Shown: positions 1 to 14,400, numbered from the stretch's first letter. The stretch: DNA of 64,000 nt from Hofstenia miamia (GCA_004352715.1 SCFE01000094.1:1188086-1252085), one strand, 5' to 3'. Notes: generated by a model not told the origin, from the letters alone. Numbers and translations: made by a program.

Positions 1-2200
1 GTACTCTATCTAGAGATTGAAATTACATCATCATTATCAATCAAGAATAATTGAGGCTGCTGCTTATGAACTCTGCTAAGGATTAGAGAAAGGCGGATAG
101 ATGCAAAACTTTGGAAACCTGTAATATTGAATTAATCTTTTAGTGTTATATTTCAAGATAACGCCAACAAAATTGTGATATGCGCGCACAAGAAGTGATT
201 GAAATTTGATAAAATGTATGCATCCAATTTAGCAAACTTATCTAAGATGGTCTGATCCACGATTCAGGCCATAGGTCAGAAATTTCAGAATTACAATGTA
301 AATTCCATAGAATTTATACACAACGAAATTCATAAAACTTAGGTAATTTAATAATTTTAAATTTGGCATAACCCATGTGTCAGAAATTTAAAATTCGAAC
401 CAAATATAATTTTCGTATGCCTAACTGTTACGCATACGTGAATTATATTTACTTCAAATTGTAAATTTCGGACACATGAGTTCGATCTGATCATAGGGTA
501 AATTTCCAGGATTGCGTCGGGTTGTAGGTTAGGGTTAGGGTTACTTGCTTACAATCTCTTAACATAAATAGTTTGTGATGAATTAATAAGAAATAAATAA
601 TGCAAATCTAAGTTGGAGCATGTACTTTGTAGAAGGCTGCAAATGTTGTATAGACGGATTGGGAGGTATTTGACATAAAGCAAATACCGGTAGAAGTTGT
701 GAAATTATAAGTGGATCACATTAGTTACAACTTTGAGGTGGGTTAAGTACAATTAAAACTAACTTAATAAGACCTGGACCGGCGTAAATAAACCTATCCT
801 AACCCCTTTGCCATCATGCAATAGTTGCACTGTGCATATTCTGAACTTGTGTAATATAGCTTACACAGCAGGCTGTTCCGAAAAAACAATAAAAGTATTT
901 GACATGTTTGAAAAATTTTCTGCTTTTCTAGCAGAAGTACATACAACTGGAAATTTCTTTCTTGTGAAGCGCTAGTACTGTCACGTACAACATGGTCTGA
1001 GCAAATTGAAGCAGTTCTGCCTGTTTTATGATATCTTAATGGTGTAATTTCTGCTGCTACTGACGAGCGTACATTGTATCTAAGACAAAAAATAAACTCA
1101 TTGGAATCACTGGTTATTTTTTGCAATTTATTTGAAAAGTGAATGAGTGGAGCCAAGAACTACTTTAATCACAGCCTGGCTTATTTATAGTATAAAAAGA
1201 GCCAATAAATACTCTTGCAGACAGGGAAATAAGGTAAAATTTTATTCAAGTATACAATACAAAGAATATCGAAAATTCTTTCAGTTTTGTGGATCTAAGA
1301 CTTATCCATTTGCTTCGAAACAAACAAAGGGCTCACCGAAGAAATTAGAAGGGTTCACAGTTAAAGAGAAATATTCCGTTTCTAGAAATGTTGCATCTCA
1401 AAGTAGAGAAGTCAGGTCTACATTTCTGCTTGCGTAGGTTTATATTGTGTAATTTTGAATTCGTCAAACCCTTAATTTTGAAATTTAGAAAAATAATTGC
1501 AAATTGTTAATGCCCTCATTTTACTTGAAACTAGTTTTTACAATTCTTAGAAAATCAAAATCTTTCAAAAAGCACAAAGATGTGAAAAATACCTAACTCT
1601 GTGAATTGGTTTCCTAAAGTGACTCTCTGCATTAAATGCTAACCGTAGTATTGTGTTTTTGGTCTCACTTTTGCTTATTTTAATGCACTTCCTCAAGCAT
1701 TAATGGAGCCCTAACCATTCTTAATTTTATTTGCGGTTTACATTCAAATGATACTAGAGGGAACAAAAGCATCCTTCAATTAGTGCCTAGATAGAATCAA
1801 TCTCAAAAAATAATAGAGACAAAAATGGTGAAATTCTCACTTAGAAAATTTAATGAATGCCAGTGCAATCTTGTGTCTTATTATTTGAATAATATTCATT
1901 GAATATGCTATAATTCTGGGAATTATCTTTCAAAAAAACACTAAAATTTCGAAACGTGGAAATCAACTTCTATTTCGAATCAATGGTCGAAGCAAACTGT
2001 TTGAGGATATTTAAGTAAACTACAAGCAGCCAAAAATAACTAAGTTTATATTAGTGCGTTCAGTAAATAATGAGAATATGATTCCAGACAAAACAAATCC
2101 TGTGATAGATTAATCATTAAAGTAATTTATGATTGGTTGTCATGTTACACATGTGATGTATATTGTTAGTGTTGTTAGCTGTAATCACTTTTCATTATCT
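1..2200. other. AT-rich non-coding DNA, no gene recognised
   Basis: I found no coding segment I could defend. Short open frames at 794-1156 (minus) and 1147-1437 (plus) show no family resemblance and no compositional contrast with their surroundings. A TATA-like string (tataaaaagag) lies near 1191 without an accompanying gene. The only distinctive motif is a short telomere-like run at 527-543, listed separately. Confidence 0.6.
527..543 (+). repeat. Short interstitial telomere-like run
   Basis: The sequence ggttagggttagggtta holds about two and a half TTAGGG units. It is too short to be a telomere or a fusion scar and may be chance or a filled repair site. Confidence 0.5.
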
Positions 2201-2209
2201 ATATATAAG

Positions 2210-3262
2210 TAGCAGTGATTTGTCTACTGCAATGTGAAAATGAAACCATCGAAAGAATAATTCAAGATGTATGTATATATGGAAAATCAACGTGGATTGC
2301 CTTCAGCAGACATACATACTCATTTATTTGGGGAGATCTTAGGCCTAGCTGCAGTACTATCGTCAGATGGGCAAGCGAATATCATTCAGGTCAACCAACC
2401 TCTCTTTGTGATGAAATTCGGACAGATAGACCGATTACAGTTCGAACTACTGACAATATTGCTATGGTCAAGCAACTTATTGAAGAAGATAATTCTCTAT
2501 CAGTACGTGATTTTACAGATTTCACTTCGTTCAGTATCGGCACAATTCTACAGGATGATCTTTAATTCAGCACAGTTTATTCGGCATGGGTACCGTACTT
2601 GTTGACAGAAGCAAACAAGGTGGCTTGGGTTCAATGTGCACAAAACATTATCTTACAGATTAATGATCTTAGAGCCAGTGTATTTGAGAAGTATGTAACC
2701 AAGGATGAGAGGTTAGGATTGCTTACTTTGATGAATCCCCAAAAAAAGGAGTGATGATAAGCGTCCACAGATCTCATCCAAAACATTAACTCCAAAAAAG
2801 GAATGTTTGCAATAGCTTAAACTGCTACAGGACTATTCAGCATAGAATCATATCCGTCTGGTACCTTTATGGATAGTTACGGCTAAGTTGATTTTGTGCA
2901 ATCAACAGGAAACAAATGGCGCGTGCTTAGGAAAAATCCAATTTATTTGAAATATGTCTTTTGGCAACACGATAATGCCAGGTGTCATGTATCAGCTGTT
3001 ATGTTATACTGCACAATACTTTACTAAGCAGGGCATAACACTAATTCAAGCAATCGCCTTATTAATCATACCTGAATGTGTGTGACATGTGATTGAATTG
3101 CGTGCTGAAGGACAGCTTACAACGTACCAATTTTTCAAGTGACGAAGAGATAAAAGAAGCAGTGTTGCGTATCCTACGTCAACAAACCATAGATGTTGTA
3201 AAAGAACAAGTAAACGAGATATACCGGAACTTCGAGGAACATAATGTCTATATTAAAGTTTA
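2210..3262 (+). pseudogene. Decayed mariner-type transposase
   Basis: This is a broken copy of a mariner (IS630/Tc1/mariner) transposase, the enzyme that cuts and pastes its own element through a DD(E/D) catalytic site. The N-terminal half is readable in one frame at 2215-2565. It has the helix-turn-helix text STIVRWASEYHSG, then a linker (RTDRPITVRTTDNIAMVKQL) that matches the usual GRP...TP.N...V..LI pattern. After that the frame breaks. Around 2715-2750 a frame reads YFDESPKKG, the first catalytic Asp region. Around 2956-2985 another reads WQHDNARCH, the second. A C-terminal block near 3110-3262 (FSSDEEIKEAVLRIL) resembles the family tail and ends in TAA. At least three frame changes and stops mean no active enzyme. 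I did not find clear terminal repeats, so the element limits are approximate. Confidence 0.75.
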
Positions 3263-3299
3263 ATATACTTTTTGGTTATTGATTGTTTGTTATTAATAA

Positions 3300-6137
3300 A
3301 ATATTTTGGACTAATTCTCATCACCGGTGAAAAATGCACATCCCATATGTCTGCACTCGTAAATTAAAATAAAGGACAAATTTTGCTTGAGATGCATGCA
3401 ATATTATAGTAATTGTTATGAGAGAATCGACTGAAGAAATCAGTTATTCTATAATTATTTGCAGGATCTTTGATAGCCAAGAAGTAATATATGTTGCATG
3501 CAAGGAAATGATGCATTGATACGTTGTTTGCAGTAGCATGTTGAACAACAAAAATGTAAAGCTAAACGTTATTTTTAACAAAAAACCATAAAATTATGAA
3601 ATGTAGTGTTCATACAAGTCAATGGTGAAGAAAACTTAACACAACGAACTAGAACAGACTTATCACCTATAGAATTCTGCACTTGTGCAAGAGGCGTGGT
3701 TATATGAAAATTATCACACAAAAAATTCCCAGATCAGATAGCGACATTTAAAGCCTTTTTAGTAGATTTTTGTGTTGTACAATTTTTTGCTTCATTGCAA
3801 TGGTCTCTGGAGCTACCACTAAGGAATCATTATGCTAAAAATGTCGAAGGGTGCAAGATGTAATAAGGCTTAGTGAATTCTTACGAATTAGTTTACTATT
3901 GGCAAGATCTCTGGATTTGGCATACAATTTAGAGACATTTTCTTGAATAGATAGTCGCTTAACAAGGGACTAGATTGCTCAACTCTGAGTCTATATATGG
4001 GTTTTTTAATGGAAAAAGTCCACAGTGGGTAAAGGATGCTACCATCGAACTCTTCAGGTCATCTTTATTTTCTTCACAAGGGAAGACCTTGTCAAAATCG
4101 AATTTAGAAAGTTTGATTTTAGAATTCTTCATGCTTTCTCTGACTTCTACCTAGAGTTTTTCTTGCGTTGTTTGAATTGAGAAGTTACAGACTGTATTTT
4201 TGACACACTTAATTAGTATTGAGGAAGCTCTGGATCAAAACTTTGCTCGTTATTCATTTTTGTGATGACAAACCATTTCTAAATATTTTATATCATAAGG
4301 ATATGCATTATACAAATTAAACGATTTTCCCTCCTAACTTTTCAAGTATTTTTTTATCGGGGATGTTAAAAAAAATTTTTGTCGATGAAAAAACTCTCTT
4401 GGCAGACCATTGTGCATTGCCTTAACACAAGTTACTGTAAAAAACGATCTTGCAAATGTACGCTGTTATTTGTAGTAGCTTGAAAATATTGCAACAAATG
4501 CATAACCTAAAATGGATGTCATAATTCAAAATAACAGTACTTAACAAGGATAAATCAAGTAAAATTTTCACTGGAGAAAAATACTCTTTAATTCACACAA
4601 GATGACGCAAAGGAAGATCAAAAAATAATGCATCAGTGCAACAGTTTCCAATTAGCTTACTACTTTAAGCATAGCTGTCCCATAGTCGAATTCGTCCCAC
4701 TTGTATTCACCCCAGTTTACGCTGGGCTTATATTGTGGTTCAGAAACATGGCTGATCCAGAAAGATTAACATAGTTTCTGTTAAAATATTTGGGTATCGT
4801 ATTTTGGAAATGATAGAATCCCAGTTAATTTTGATAACGCTAATTTTGGAGGAATATTGTGGCTGTTATTTGCTCAATACACAAGTTCACCTGAGTTTAA
4901 AAGACGATGTGAATTGATGATCCAAAAAGGGGAAAGTGAAAAATGTAGTCTTGATAAACCCCAGAAGACAATCAGGCGAGCGACTTTTCTAGATCAAAGC
5001 AACAGGTTCATGTGATTATTCTTTGAGCAACGTGAATTGACGAAAACAGTTTACTACCTAACCTAGGATTGAGATATATATATATATATATAGATCGGTC
5101 TTAATCAAACATAAGGATTTTAATACTTCACTAACATATATTAATCTGGCAGTCATTGCATTGCACACCTATTTAACAGGGACAGCAGCTTGAATCTGGT
5201 ACTGATCTGAAGGGTTATATTAGGCACCAATATGATTATCCTATTAATTCATTTGCTCAATGTTGACTCATTTCAATTTTGAAAAGTTAAGACATAAAAT
5301 TATTCCAATCGTTTTCCAGAAATTATGGTATTTATTAGCATACCACACGAACTCATGGTAATATTCATGTTAACTATAATTGGTTATCTATTTTTCTAAT
5401 TGTGTTTTATCAATATATATCAGAAAACAGGTTGTGTAATCATCAATAAATGCCATTGACGATTGAAATCTACTTCGTATAGAACTAATTTGCTCACTAG
5501 AATCAAAGATTCTTTACGTCTGCTCCAAAGTCAAATATGGATTTATTTCTATTATCTAAAAACATCTGTAAAGATGAGAAAACTGGAATTGCTTTCTGCT
5601 AGGTATGTTTGCAATGTACTGTAGAGTTGTGGAAAATTGACTTTTCAGGCGAAATATTGTTTTGACAGGATAAGCATGTCTCTTGTACATTTGGTCCAAT
5701 ACTGAATTTGTGGCAAGAAGTTCAGCAGAAAATATAATTTATAGCTATACCTTTACATTTCTAATCTAAAATCAAGTCTTACAAGTGCTGGCAACATGAT
5801 GACACACAGGAGCAAAGTACTGTAGTGATTCAAGACAGACCAGTGGTAATCAATTTTGTTTTGGACAACAAGAGTTTTGTGACCAAATTTAAGCACATTC
5901 ATATATTTTGGGTTATATCGGGGATTATTCATTAATAATCGCGTAGTGACCGACTATGTACATGCAAATTTGTTCTTAGTGACTTTGGCAAGTCGTTTTA
6001 TAACAGTATGAATGTAATGCAATTTTGCATGTCGATATTTTTTCGATATAATTATACAGAAATGGTTAACAACCATCTTGTAATTATGCTTAATAGCCAC
6101 TGCTGTAATATGGCAGTTAAGATGTTATATATATATA
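3300..6137. other. AT-rich non-coding DNA
   Basis: No family-like coding sequence was found on either strand. There is a short (TA)n run near 5074-5092. The segment 4660-5040 is slightly less AT-rich but gives no readable protein. Confidence 0.5.
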
Positions 6138-6357
6138 NNNNNNNNNNNNNNNNNNNNNNNNNNNNNNNNNNNNNNNNNNNNNNNNNNNNNNNNNNNNNNN
6201 NNNNNNNNNNNNNNNNNNNNNNNNNNNNNNNNNNNNNNNNNNNNNNNNNNNNNNNNNNNNNNNNNNNNNNNNNNNNNNNNNNNNNNNNNNNNNNNNNNNN
6301 NNNNNNNNNNNNNNNNNNNNNNNNNNNNNNNNNNNNNNNNNNNNNNNNNNNNNNNNN
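6138..6357. other. Assembly gap (220 N) inside (TA)n
   Basis: Unknown bases flanked on both sides by TATATA. The gap most likely marks a dinucleotide repeat that the assembly could not span. Any open frame running through it is meaningless. Confidence 0.95.
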
Positions 6358-6720
6358 TATATATATATATATATATATAAGAAATTAGTTAATTCAATGT
6401 AGGCAAAAATCCTTAAGGATAGTTATCTCAAATGGAAAAGAATAAGAAATGCGCATGTCTTGATTTACAGAACGAGTAGTTGATTATCTATCATCAGGGT
6501 AGGATAAATTCACACAAATGTTAAGCAAGGTTAAAACATGTACTAGGATGATAAGCTGATCGAGGCATTTCGGGTTTTATAAATTTTCACAAATACTTTC
6601 CAAAGAAATATTTTGAAGTATAATGTTATAATAAGTTAGTGTTTTCAACGTAAATGTAGTCGTTTGCAATTCTTATAAATTACGATAATCCAACTAAGAA
6701 TACATATGTAGCATCATCAT

Positions 6721-7512
6721 CAGAGATGGAAATGGGGCAGATTTTTGTGAACTGCCCTACTACACCCATCCCACAGAAGTTGTGCCCTACTCAATATTCA
6801 CTTGTTGAAATCGGCCCCATAATTCCCCACGCTTTATATTCTATTTCCCCAAATTGCCCCAATCAAAAGAACTCTGCTCCAAAATTTCTTCCGATATCCT
6901 ATTTTCCCATATTTGTACTACTATGAAAATGTTCATAGCCCTCCACCACACAAAAACTGCCAAATATTTTAAATCCCTTACTGATTAGAAGGCACAGAAT
7001 CATTTTTTCATGTCATCTACTATTGCTATGGCAATCAAAGGGAATCTAATAATAAACATAATTGCAAAATGAAATTTAATTTTAAATTTATAGAGTTTTT
7101 ATAAAGCCAATATTTTATGTAATGTGGGCATTTATGCAAAGGTAATTGCACTCTTTCCACTGTAGTTGTAAAGCATGTAGATGACAGGTCAGATCAAAAT
7201 TATCTTATTGGTACAATTGAATAGAATCAAATTATACCAAGAGCTAGAAATACAAGATAATACAATTTTCAAAATGTGAATAAATTTTCAAGTAAATGCA
7301 AATTTTATTAATCATTGAGCTCTGATGTAAGAAAATTACCTCTGCAATCTAAAAATTAGCCATATTTTGGTTCAGTTTCTCGCAAACCAAAAGCGTTTTG
7401 CCACACTTTTTCCGAGTGGATACCAATTTAGGAAAATCATTGCCATATGCCCGCTCCGACCTGCCTCGCCTCATCTTACCCCATGGATTGACCCGCCCCA
7501 TTTTCATCTCTG
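6721..7512. mobile_element. Non-autonomous hAT-like MITE (792 bp)
   Basis: The left end begins CAGAGATGGAAATGGGGCAG. The right end, reverse-complemented, begins CAGAGATGAAAATGGGGCGG, giving an 18/20 inverted match that starts with CAGAG, a common hAT-type terminus. The interior has C-rich tracts (CCCCA repeated) unlike its AT-rich surroundings and encodes no transposase. The 8-bp target duplication expected of hAT elements is not visible: ATCATCAT on the left, CTTCAGCT on the right. The assignment to hAT therefore rests on the termini alone. Confidence 0.65.
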
Positions 7513-10500
7513 CTTCAGCTAGACAGTAGGTGGGTCTTGGTTAAGAAATGAGTATGCCGCAAAGCAAAACTGTATCGAATGGTAGATGGTGGCTGTGTCC
7601 AGTGCACCACCGTTTGAACAGCAGCTGACAAAACTGGCAGTCATTATGTTCTTATAAATAATGTTTACGATTTATATATGACCAACAATGTACCTATCTG
7701 AGTTTTTACTTAATAGCAAATATATTTAATAGGTTTATATATTGCACTTAGTATATAACTTTTTCACTCAATGCGCATATTCTGTCCGTAGTCCGTACCC
7801 TATATCCTAGAGACCGCTTATTTACTACGGAACAGTTAATTTTCGATTTTAGTTTTGAAAGAGCAATTTAAAATTTGGAATTAAAATTAAGTGTTTGTTG
7901 GGTTACAATTACAAAAACGTAAGCTCATAAATTAATAAGTGAAATTTCTTATATTAATTCGTAATCATATAGACTCAAACAAGTATGTAATTTTATAGGT
8001 TTAATTAATAATTTATGTTGTAGATGTTTTCTAATGCACCTGAGCTTTTCAAAGTCTATACAATTTCCAATTATTATTATTGTTATTTGAAAATAGACAT
8101 TTTGTAATACTGTGAGATGCCTAAAAATAACCAATATCAATTACGTTATGTTCTGCAATGCTTAGTTTGGTATAAAGATAATAGAAAAGCTACGTTCAAT
8201 TATATTATTAAAATTTTGAACTAAAAATTCTTTTATTGTTTATCAAAAATATGTATATTACTATTTCGAATGAAACGCATAAGAGATACAAAAGTGTCCC
8301 ATATAGTATTAGAAAAGTTCAAACATTGAAAAAATGTTCAAGCGCCTAAATTTTGCTTATGCTTTACCATTTTACTGTTGATGATCCCTTTGAAATTAAA
8401 AAATTTGAATATTTTTTAATTTTTTGAATAACATTTGAAGAGTGTATTTTTAAATGATTCTCTTGTAATTACAGTAATTCTTGTTCTAAACGTATCAAAA
8501 TTATGAGACGAATAAAACTTCATATGGGTCAATACACTTTTTTCATGAAGATTAAGAAAGTACATGTACATCATGTTTTTCTATGAATTTCTAAGGAAAA
8601 CACTTTAAGTATTCCTTAATAAATAAATCATTTTGTTATTATAAGTTATTTTGAAAACTGAATGAAAGTTTGTAATACTCATCATTAACCTCTATAAAAC
8701 TCAATTTTATCCGCAACAAGAGAAAAAATATGAACAACACATTTAAATATATTTACAAAAACAAAATATTATAGATCCTTGGATGGATTTTCTGGGTCCA
8801 CCTCTGAAAGCGTATTATGGATTTATGAAATCTCTCAAGTGCTAAGCGTAATGCTGGTTATATTAAAAAGCTATTTTTAATGTATTTAAAATTTTACAAT
8901 TTTATAACAACATTCCTTCTGCTGGTAAATTATTTACATAACAAGTTACTCAGCAAGACTAAGTTGATATAAACAGTTGAAGATTGCTGAATGAACTTCA
9001 GACATGAATTTAGTTCAAACACTACAATACAAAAACCTTTACATATCAATTCGTTATTCTTTTAGAAAAGAATGATTTAATTGTGATATTGGGTTCTGAA
9101 ATGGTATAGTTAAATCTGTTACATCTAGTAATTGTCTTAGGTAACTCGATGATATCTAAGGTTTAAAATTCACGCTTTTCATTAAAATTGATGATTTTTT
9201 AAGAATAACTTTAAATTTTTAATAATAACAGGCCTAAATATTTAATGAATATATTTTAAAAGGCCTAGCTTTAGGTATGAATTTTAGGGAGCATAAAAGA
9301 CAATAACTATTAAACAAAAACTGGAAATTATTTAGACTACTTAAAAACATAGAGCGCTACGTTCGAAGAATATATGTGATCATAACACTACGGAAAATTT
9401 TCCCAAGAATTGTAAACATTTCATTTTGGAGTTTCTCATTTGTCAATAATTGTCATCAATATATATATATATATATATTTAAATGTAAGCATGCTGCGCA
9501 TTGAAAAATTTGAATGAATTATGTAATGCAGCTAATAATTTACACCGGCTTCAAATACTAGGTTTCCTCGTCAATATAACAAATGTAGTAAATAAAAATT
9601 TTACAATCAATTACACTTAAGGAAACTATAAATATAATGCATGCACTATAGATCTTGAATTATTCTTGTTATCTTTATGTTTATTATTACATAAGAATTT
9701 AAATGTCCTCTTATATGCTCTTTTATCCTTGTTCCCAGACGTCTCGTTATATATATATATATATATAATGAGCCTATTGATAGATATTTGGAAAGCAACT
9801 AATGTATTTGAGACGTCCAAAAATGTAATGGATATTTTACTGAAAATAGTAATTACTTATGCTCTAAATTTTTGTCAATTATTACACAAATAGAGAAGAT
9901 AGGGCCTTACTTAATAGTTGTTTCTATATATATAATAATTTAATATCACTGTATATAGATGTAGATCTATGGCATTATTAATTCGACAATGAAGTGTAAT
10001 AAGTTTGCTTTGATTGCATATATTTGTTTTAAAAAATAAGAGAAATAATAACATGAAAACTCATAAAGCCTCACATTTAAATTTGAAATAAACTTTATGG
10101 AAGTTAGTTATTTCAGGAAAAACTCGAAAGAGAAGGGAAATGATTGTATTGCAAACACTTCTTGCTAATTAGTAAAAGTTTTTTGTCAGTGCGGAAGTTT
10201 ATATACTTCACTTAATCTTTGTTGTAACTTTAGCCATGAATTTTCATTTTGAAGAACCCGTATCCGCAAATTAAAAGTTATTTATAACCAAGCAATGAAC
10301 TTTCAGAAAGAATATGCTTTAATTCCTGTAGTTTTATCAGACGTCTTTAAAGTATTTTGGACCTAGAACCAAAATTCGCTATAAAAATGTAAAATACTTT
10401 GATTTCATCACACGCATGCGTAATTCATATTCAAATTGGAATTACATGGTGCGTACAATAAGTCTTTACACTACACTTGTGCAAACTAAGACACACAATC

Positions 10501-10609
10501 ACGTTTGCTGCATGTTCTATGAATAGCTATCATCTAATTGGTCCTTAAAATACATATAAATATTCGCGAAGATTATTAACTTTGGTATTTTAGTTCTAAT
10601 TGTTGTAAT
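7513..10609. other. AT-rich non-coding DNA
   Basis: No gene recognised. Short (TA)n runs occur near 9460-9479 and 9751-9768. Open frames here (for example 7949-8140 minus and 9666-9893 plus) are short, AT-driven and resemble no family I know. Confidence 0.5.
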
Positions 10610-10611
10610 CA

Positions 10612-10925
10612 TGTCAATAGCAGCTGAGTATCACAGCGTCATTAAATTCCTTGTGTTACGCCATTTTTATGGAAAAGAAATTAAACAACAGCTGTAAGAA
10701 GTATATAAGGAGCGGTGTCCTTCAAGAGCGCCTATATACAACTGGATATGGGATTTCAAAAATGGCCGGGAAACAGTTTTTGAATTGGAACGCGAAGGCC
10801 GACCAGTAGAAATTTCAGAGGAAAAACGAAATTGTGTGAAAAAAAATAGTAACGGAACGTCGCATTAGCATCACGCAACTACAGGATTTAGAACTCCGGA
10901 AACTCTGCTTCGATGAGCTTGCACA
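10612..10925 (+). pseudogene. Mariner transposase N-terminal fragment
   Basis: Starting at the ATG at 10612 the frame reads like the DNA-binding N-terminus of a mariner/SETMAR-type transposase: MSIAAEYHSVIKFLVLRHFY, then GKEIKQQ, a stop, and further on FKNGRETVFELEREGRPVEI. This is the paired helix-turn-helix region that binds the terminal repeats. A stop interrupts it after KQQL and a frame change follows EKRNCVKK. The catalytic half is absent. It differs from the copy at 2.2 kb in sequence, so it probably belongs to another subfamily. The fragment has been inactive for some time. Confidence 0.75.
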
Positions 10926-11361
10926 CAGATGGAGAAATTGCGTGGACAATAATGGGGATCATATATTGAGGAATAAACCATTTTTATGTCTATTCAATAT
11001 ATATATTTGTTATGGAAATCTTTAACTTTTTTCTATGTTAGTCTAAAGAATTATTGTAAGCACTACGTATATTTAAGACAATTTAAGACAAACATGGTAT
11101 TTAAACCATGTACTGTCAATTATGAATTCTTGGGCTATTGTAGAGGTGAACCAGAAGAAATAGGGCAATTTGTATTTTCACCTCATTGCACAACAATCAA
11201 TTGTATATTATCAATAAAAGTTTACATACTATAAATTCCAAATTAGCGCAATGGGGAGCAAGATATTTATCTAATTACACATAACAATGAATTAATAGAC
11301 CATGGAATACTTAATTTCCAAGTTACTTCTGGCATGCGAATTTTACAATTTCAATCTATAG
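10926..11361. other. AT-rich non-coding DNA
   Basis: The frame 10986-11234 (plus) has no recognisable domain and is probably chance. Confidence 0.4.
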
Positions 11362-11445
11362 CAGTGGCTCTCAACCGTTCTTAGACTGTGATTTCACAAT
11401 ACTATTTCCAATGTGGTGGCGATCCCCAACTATATATTTTTTTCC
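11362..11445 (+). mobile_element. Single hAT-type transposon terminus
   Basis: The segment opens CAGTGGCTCTCAACCGTTCT and continues to GTGGTGGCGATCCCCAAC. This closely follows the terminus shared by many animal hAT elements (CAGTGGTTCTCAACC ... GTGGCGACCCC). No matching inverted terminus (GGTTGAGAACCACTG-like) was found downstream in the window, so only one end is claimed. It looks like a solo remnant of a non-autonomous copy. Confidence 0.55.
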
Positions 11446-14400
11446 TCAGGGCGCATCTCAACACATTCTCAAGTATTGCTTCTTAATTATTTTAAAAAAT
11501 ATTATTTTAAGGAGCAAGTGTGATAAAATCATTTTCTTGGTTTGAGGAAGTGTTCCCTAAATATATTGCTGAAAATTGAGCGTTTATGATGTTATTTGTA
11601 CCAAAAACCTACTCAAATTTCATGGAAATGACCTTCTAACTTAATACAAATTTGCTAGTTTTTCATAAGTCTTAGTATATTTCTTTCTTAAAATTTTAAA
11701 ATTGAAAACATTAAAGCTTATACATTAATCCAGCTTAAGAATTGTTACTAATTTAGAAAAAAAAATTGTTAATACTGAAAAATGTCTAACATTGAAATAT
11801 ATTGTTTTTTCAATTTGTTAATTTGTTGTTTAAGGGAACTTGCTTAAATTATATTTTGAAAAAAGTTCATAGTATATACCAGTATTTTGCTTAACTCGCA
11901 CATAAATATTCCAGGATTGTAAGACTTTAGAAATATTCCTCGATTGTATAATGAGTAAGCTTACTTTTCTAATTAAAATTCTTCTCAACTATTAAGTGAA
12001 TTTGCTAACTAAGACAGTCAGTGTTCATAGGAGTAGTTTTGTTGAAGAGAACTTCGTGAAATTGGATTTTAGCATTATATATATATATATATAATTTCAA
12101 TGCCATTTTAAATTCAAAATTATTGTAGTTCATCGTTCTTCGCTCCTATCTTCTTACTGAGTTACATTCCGTGTTGTTTAAATTTACTTAACATAAAATT
12201 TAAAAGGTTTTTTAACGGTATCTGTTTAGCCCATATCAGTGAGTGGTAAAATATGCAAAATGTTGATAAACTGACTACAATTTGTAGCAATGGGGTTTTG
12301 ACTTTTAAATTTGATTCTTTCCATAATAAAACGTACACAATAACAAAAACTGAATAAAAAACAAGCTAATTCCCTCCAAGTGGCTATTAATTGAGAACAA
12401 TGTAATCATGTATGACTACATTTTGTAGTACGTTTATCCAATATGGGTTAACTGATTCTCGTTTTTTCAAACATTTAACAAAAATTTGTAACAGATTTCC
12501 CAAAATAATGTATATTCCTGCTTTTTGCACTGTCGTCTATAGGAATGTTTTTCCATGACACATTTGTATTTCCTATGGTTATCTGATAGTTGGTATTATA
12601 AAATACATAAAGTTAATGTTAATAAAGTCCTATTAAGTAGAGTCTAAACCTAAACTTTAATAAATTACATAATTTTATTTGATCTCTGTTACTCTTTATA
12701 TTATAATTGGAATTTAGTGAGAGAGGATGGGTAGGATGGGATAGAAAATATGTCCAAATATGCTCAAGAAATAATTTTTTATAAAATAAAGAGTTTCCAT
12801 AAATATATGTAGTGAAAGAGTATCAGCAAAATGACATACATAGGAACATATATGACCTGGCTACATTAAACCAAATTTTAAGTTATTTTGAACGCAACGG
12901 CCACCATAGCAAATTAAGAATTGAAATCTTTTGGATCATGATCAATATATTTATGATTTCCATACAACACTTTCTTCTTATTAATCACTTTATGTAGGAT
13001 TGGAATTGTTGATACACCCATTACATATTCTGAAGGAAATATACGTCTTGGATGAGCGAACATATTTTAAAGAATTTTATTTAAATGACAATTCTTATAA
13101 CGAATATTTTATTATATATAAGATATACATGTAGATTTTGTTTTAATAATTTTAATTCAACGAAACCGATCTATATATTTAGAATAAGCATTTAAATATT
13201 GATTTCTCCAATGTATAATTTATTGAAAGCAATAATTTTGATTGGAATTTGTAATTTGTAAATTAAATATTTCAACACATCAGTTTTATGGAAAAGATGT
13301 TGGAGGCGGGGTTTGCAATTGCAATGGAAGCCACTTTACTTAATAATAGTTCAGCTAAAGTTCTTTTGTAAATATCTACATCATTGTTCCAATTAGTGAC
13401 ACTATTCTTTTACAATGCAGTCACTACATTATCGTCGTTCGCTTAATTATCAAGAATTTCTAAAAGGTGCACGTGGATATCAAATAATTATGTCGAAATA
13501 TTAAATTCAGGGAAGGGATGCATATCCTTAAGTATAGTATAGGGAAAGAATAAATGTGTTAATATATTGATAATTATTGACACATATAGTGGAAAACTCA
13601 CATAAACGATTGAAAACTTCAGCGGAAATCGGCTGTGCTTATCATAGCATATGCGAAGAAATTCTATGCACTCTGTGCAAAGTAATTGTCCAAAAGTAGT
13701 GAAGTAGTGATTCAGATTGCACTCAACTGACTACTGCTAGTAAGATGAATACTCGGAGTACATCGTTCTTTTTAATAAAACCATATCTTTATTTATTTAT
13801 ATTTTTGTAAATTTTTAATGAATTTAACGCGTACATATTTCCTATTTTTGATGGATTGATATGGTAAATGTATCAGCTCGAAATCTCAGTCTGAGCATAA
13901 TTCTTTAATAACTTATATTGTTGAGTATTTTTCGTTTAATAATTTCTTTAAACAGAATAAACGGTGCAAAAAACATGAATGTGCGCCTCAGCTAAAAATT
14001 CACTTAAAATAACTGAGATGTATTTCGATGATACCTGACGCAATTGTTTCCAATGATACATCACACTGAGCTCAGTGTGACACAGGAAGTATGTTTGACT
14101 TCATAGTCGAGGAGAGGAAAAATTAATTATAAAGTTTATTACAATTTTTCAAATGAAACGAGCACAAAACTAATAAAATTTCACGCTGCAGATTCCTCTG
14201 AAGATCAAAATTTTAGGGTAAAATAAGTTTGTCAGCTAATCTTAAATGACCTCATTTTCATCTATTACTATTATTCAGTAGGTTATTGGCAGAAATTTCT
14301 TAAAGTTCAATTGATAAAAGTATTTGTTTATAATAAATATTTTCGATCTCCAAAGAACCCAAGAAAGCAGAATTCCTTGAAGCCTATATATTAGATATGA

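Noticed and set aside
527-543. Telomere repeat marking a chromosome end or fusion
   Set aside because: Only about two and a half units, which occurs by chance or by repair in many genomes.
794-1437. Overlapping frames of about 100 codons on both strands near a TATA-like string
   Set aside because: No recognisable family, no splice or repeat context, and composition like the surrounding non-coding DNA.
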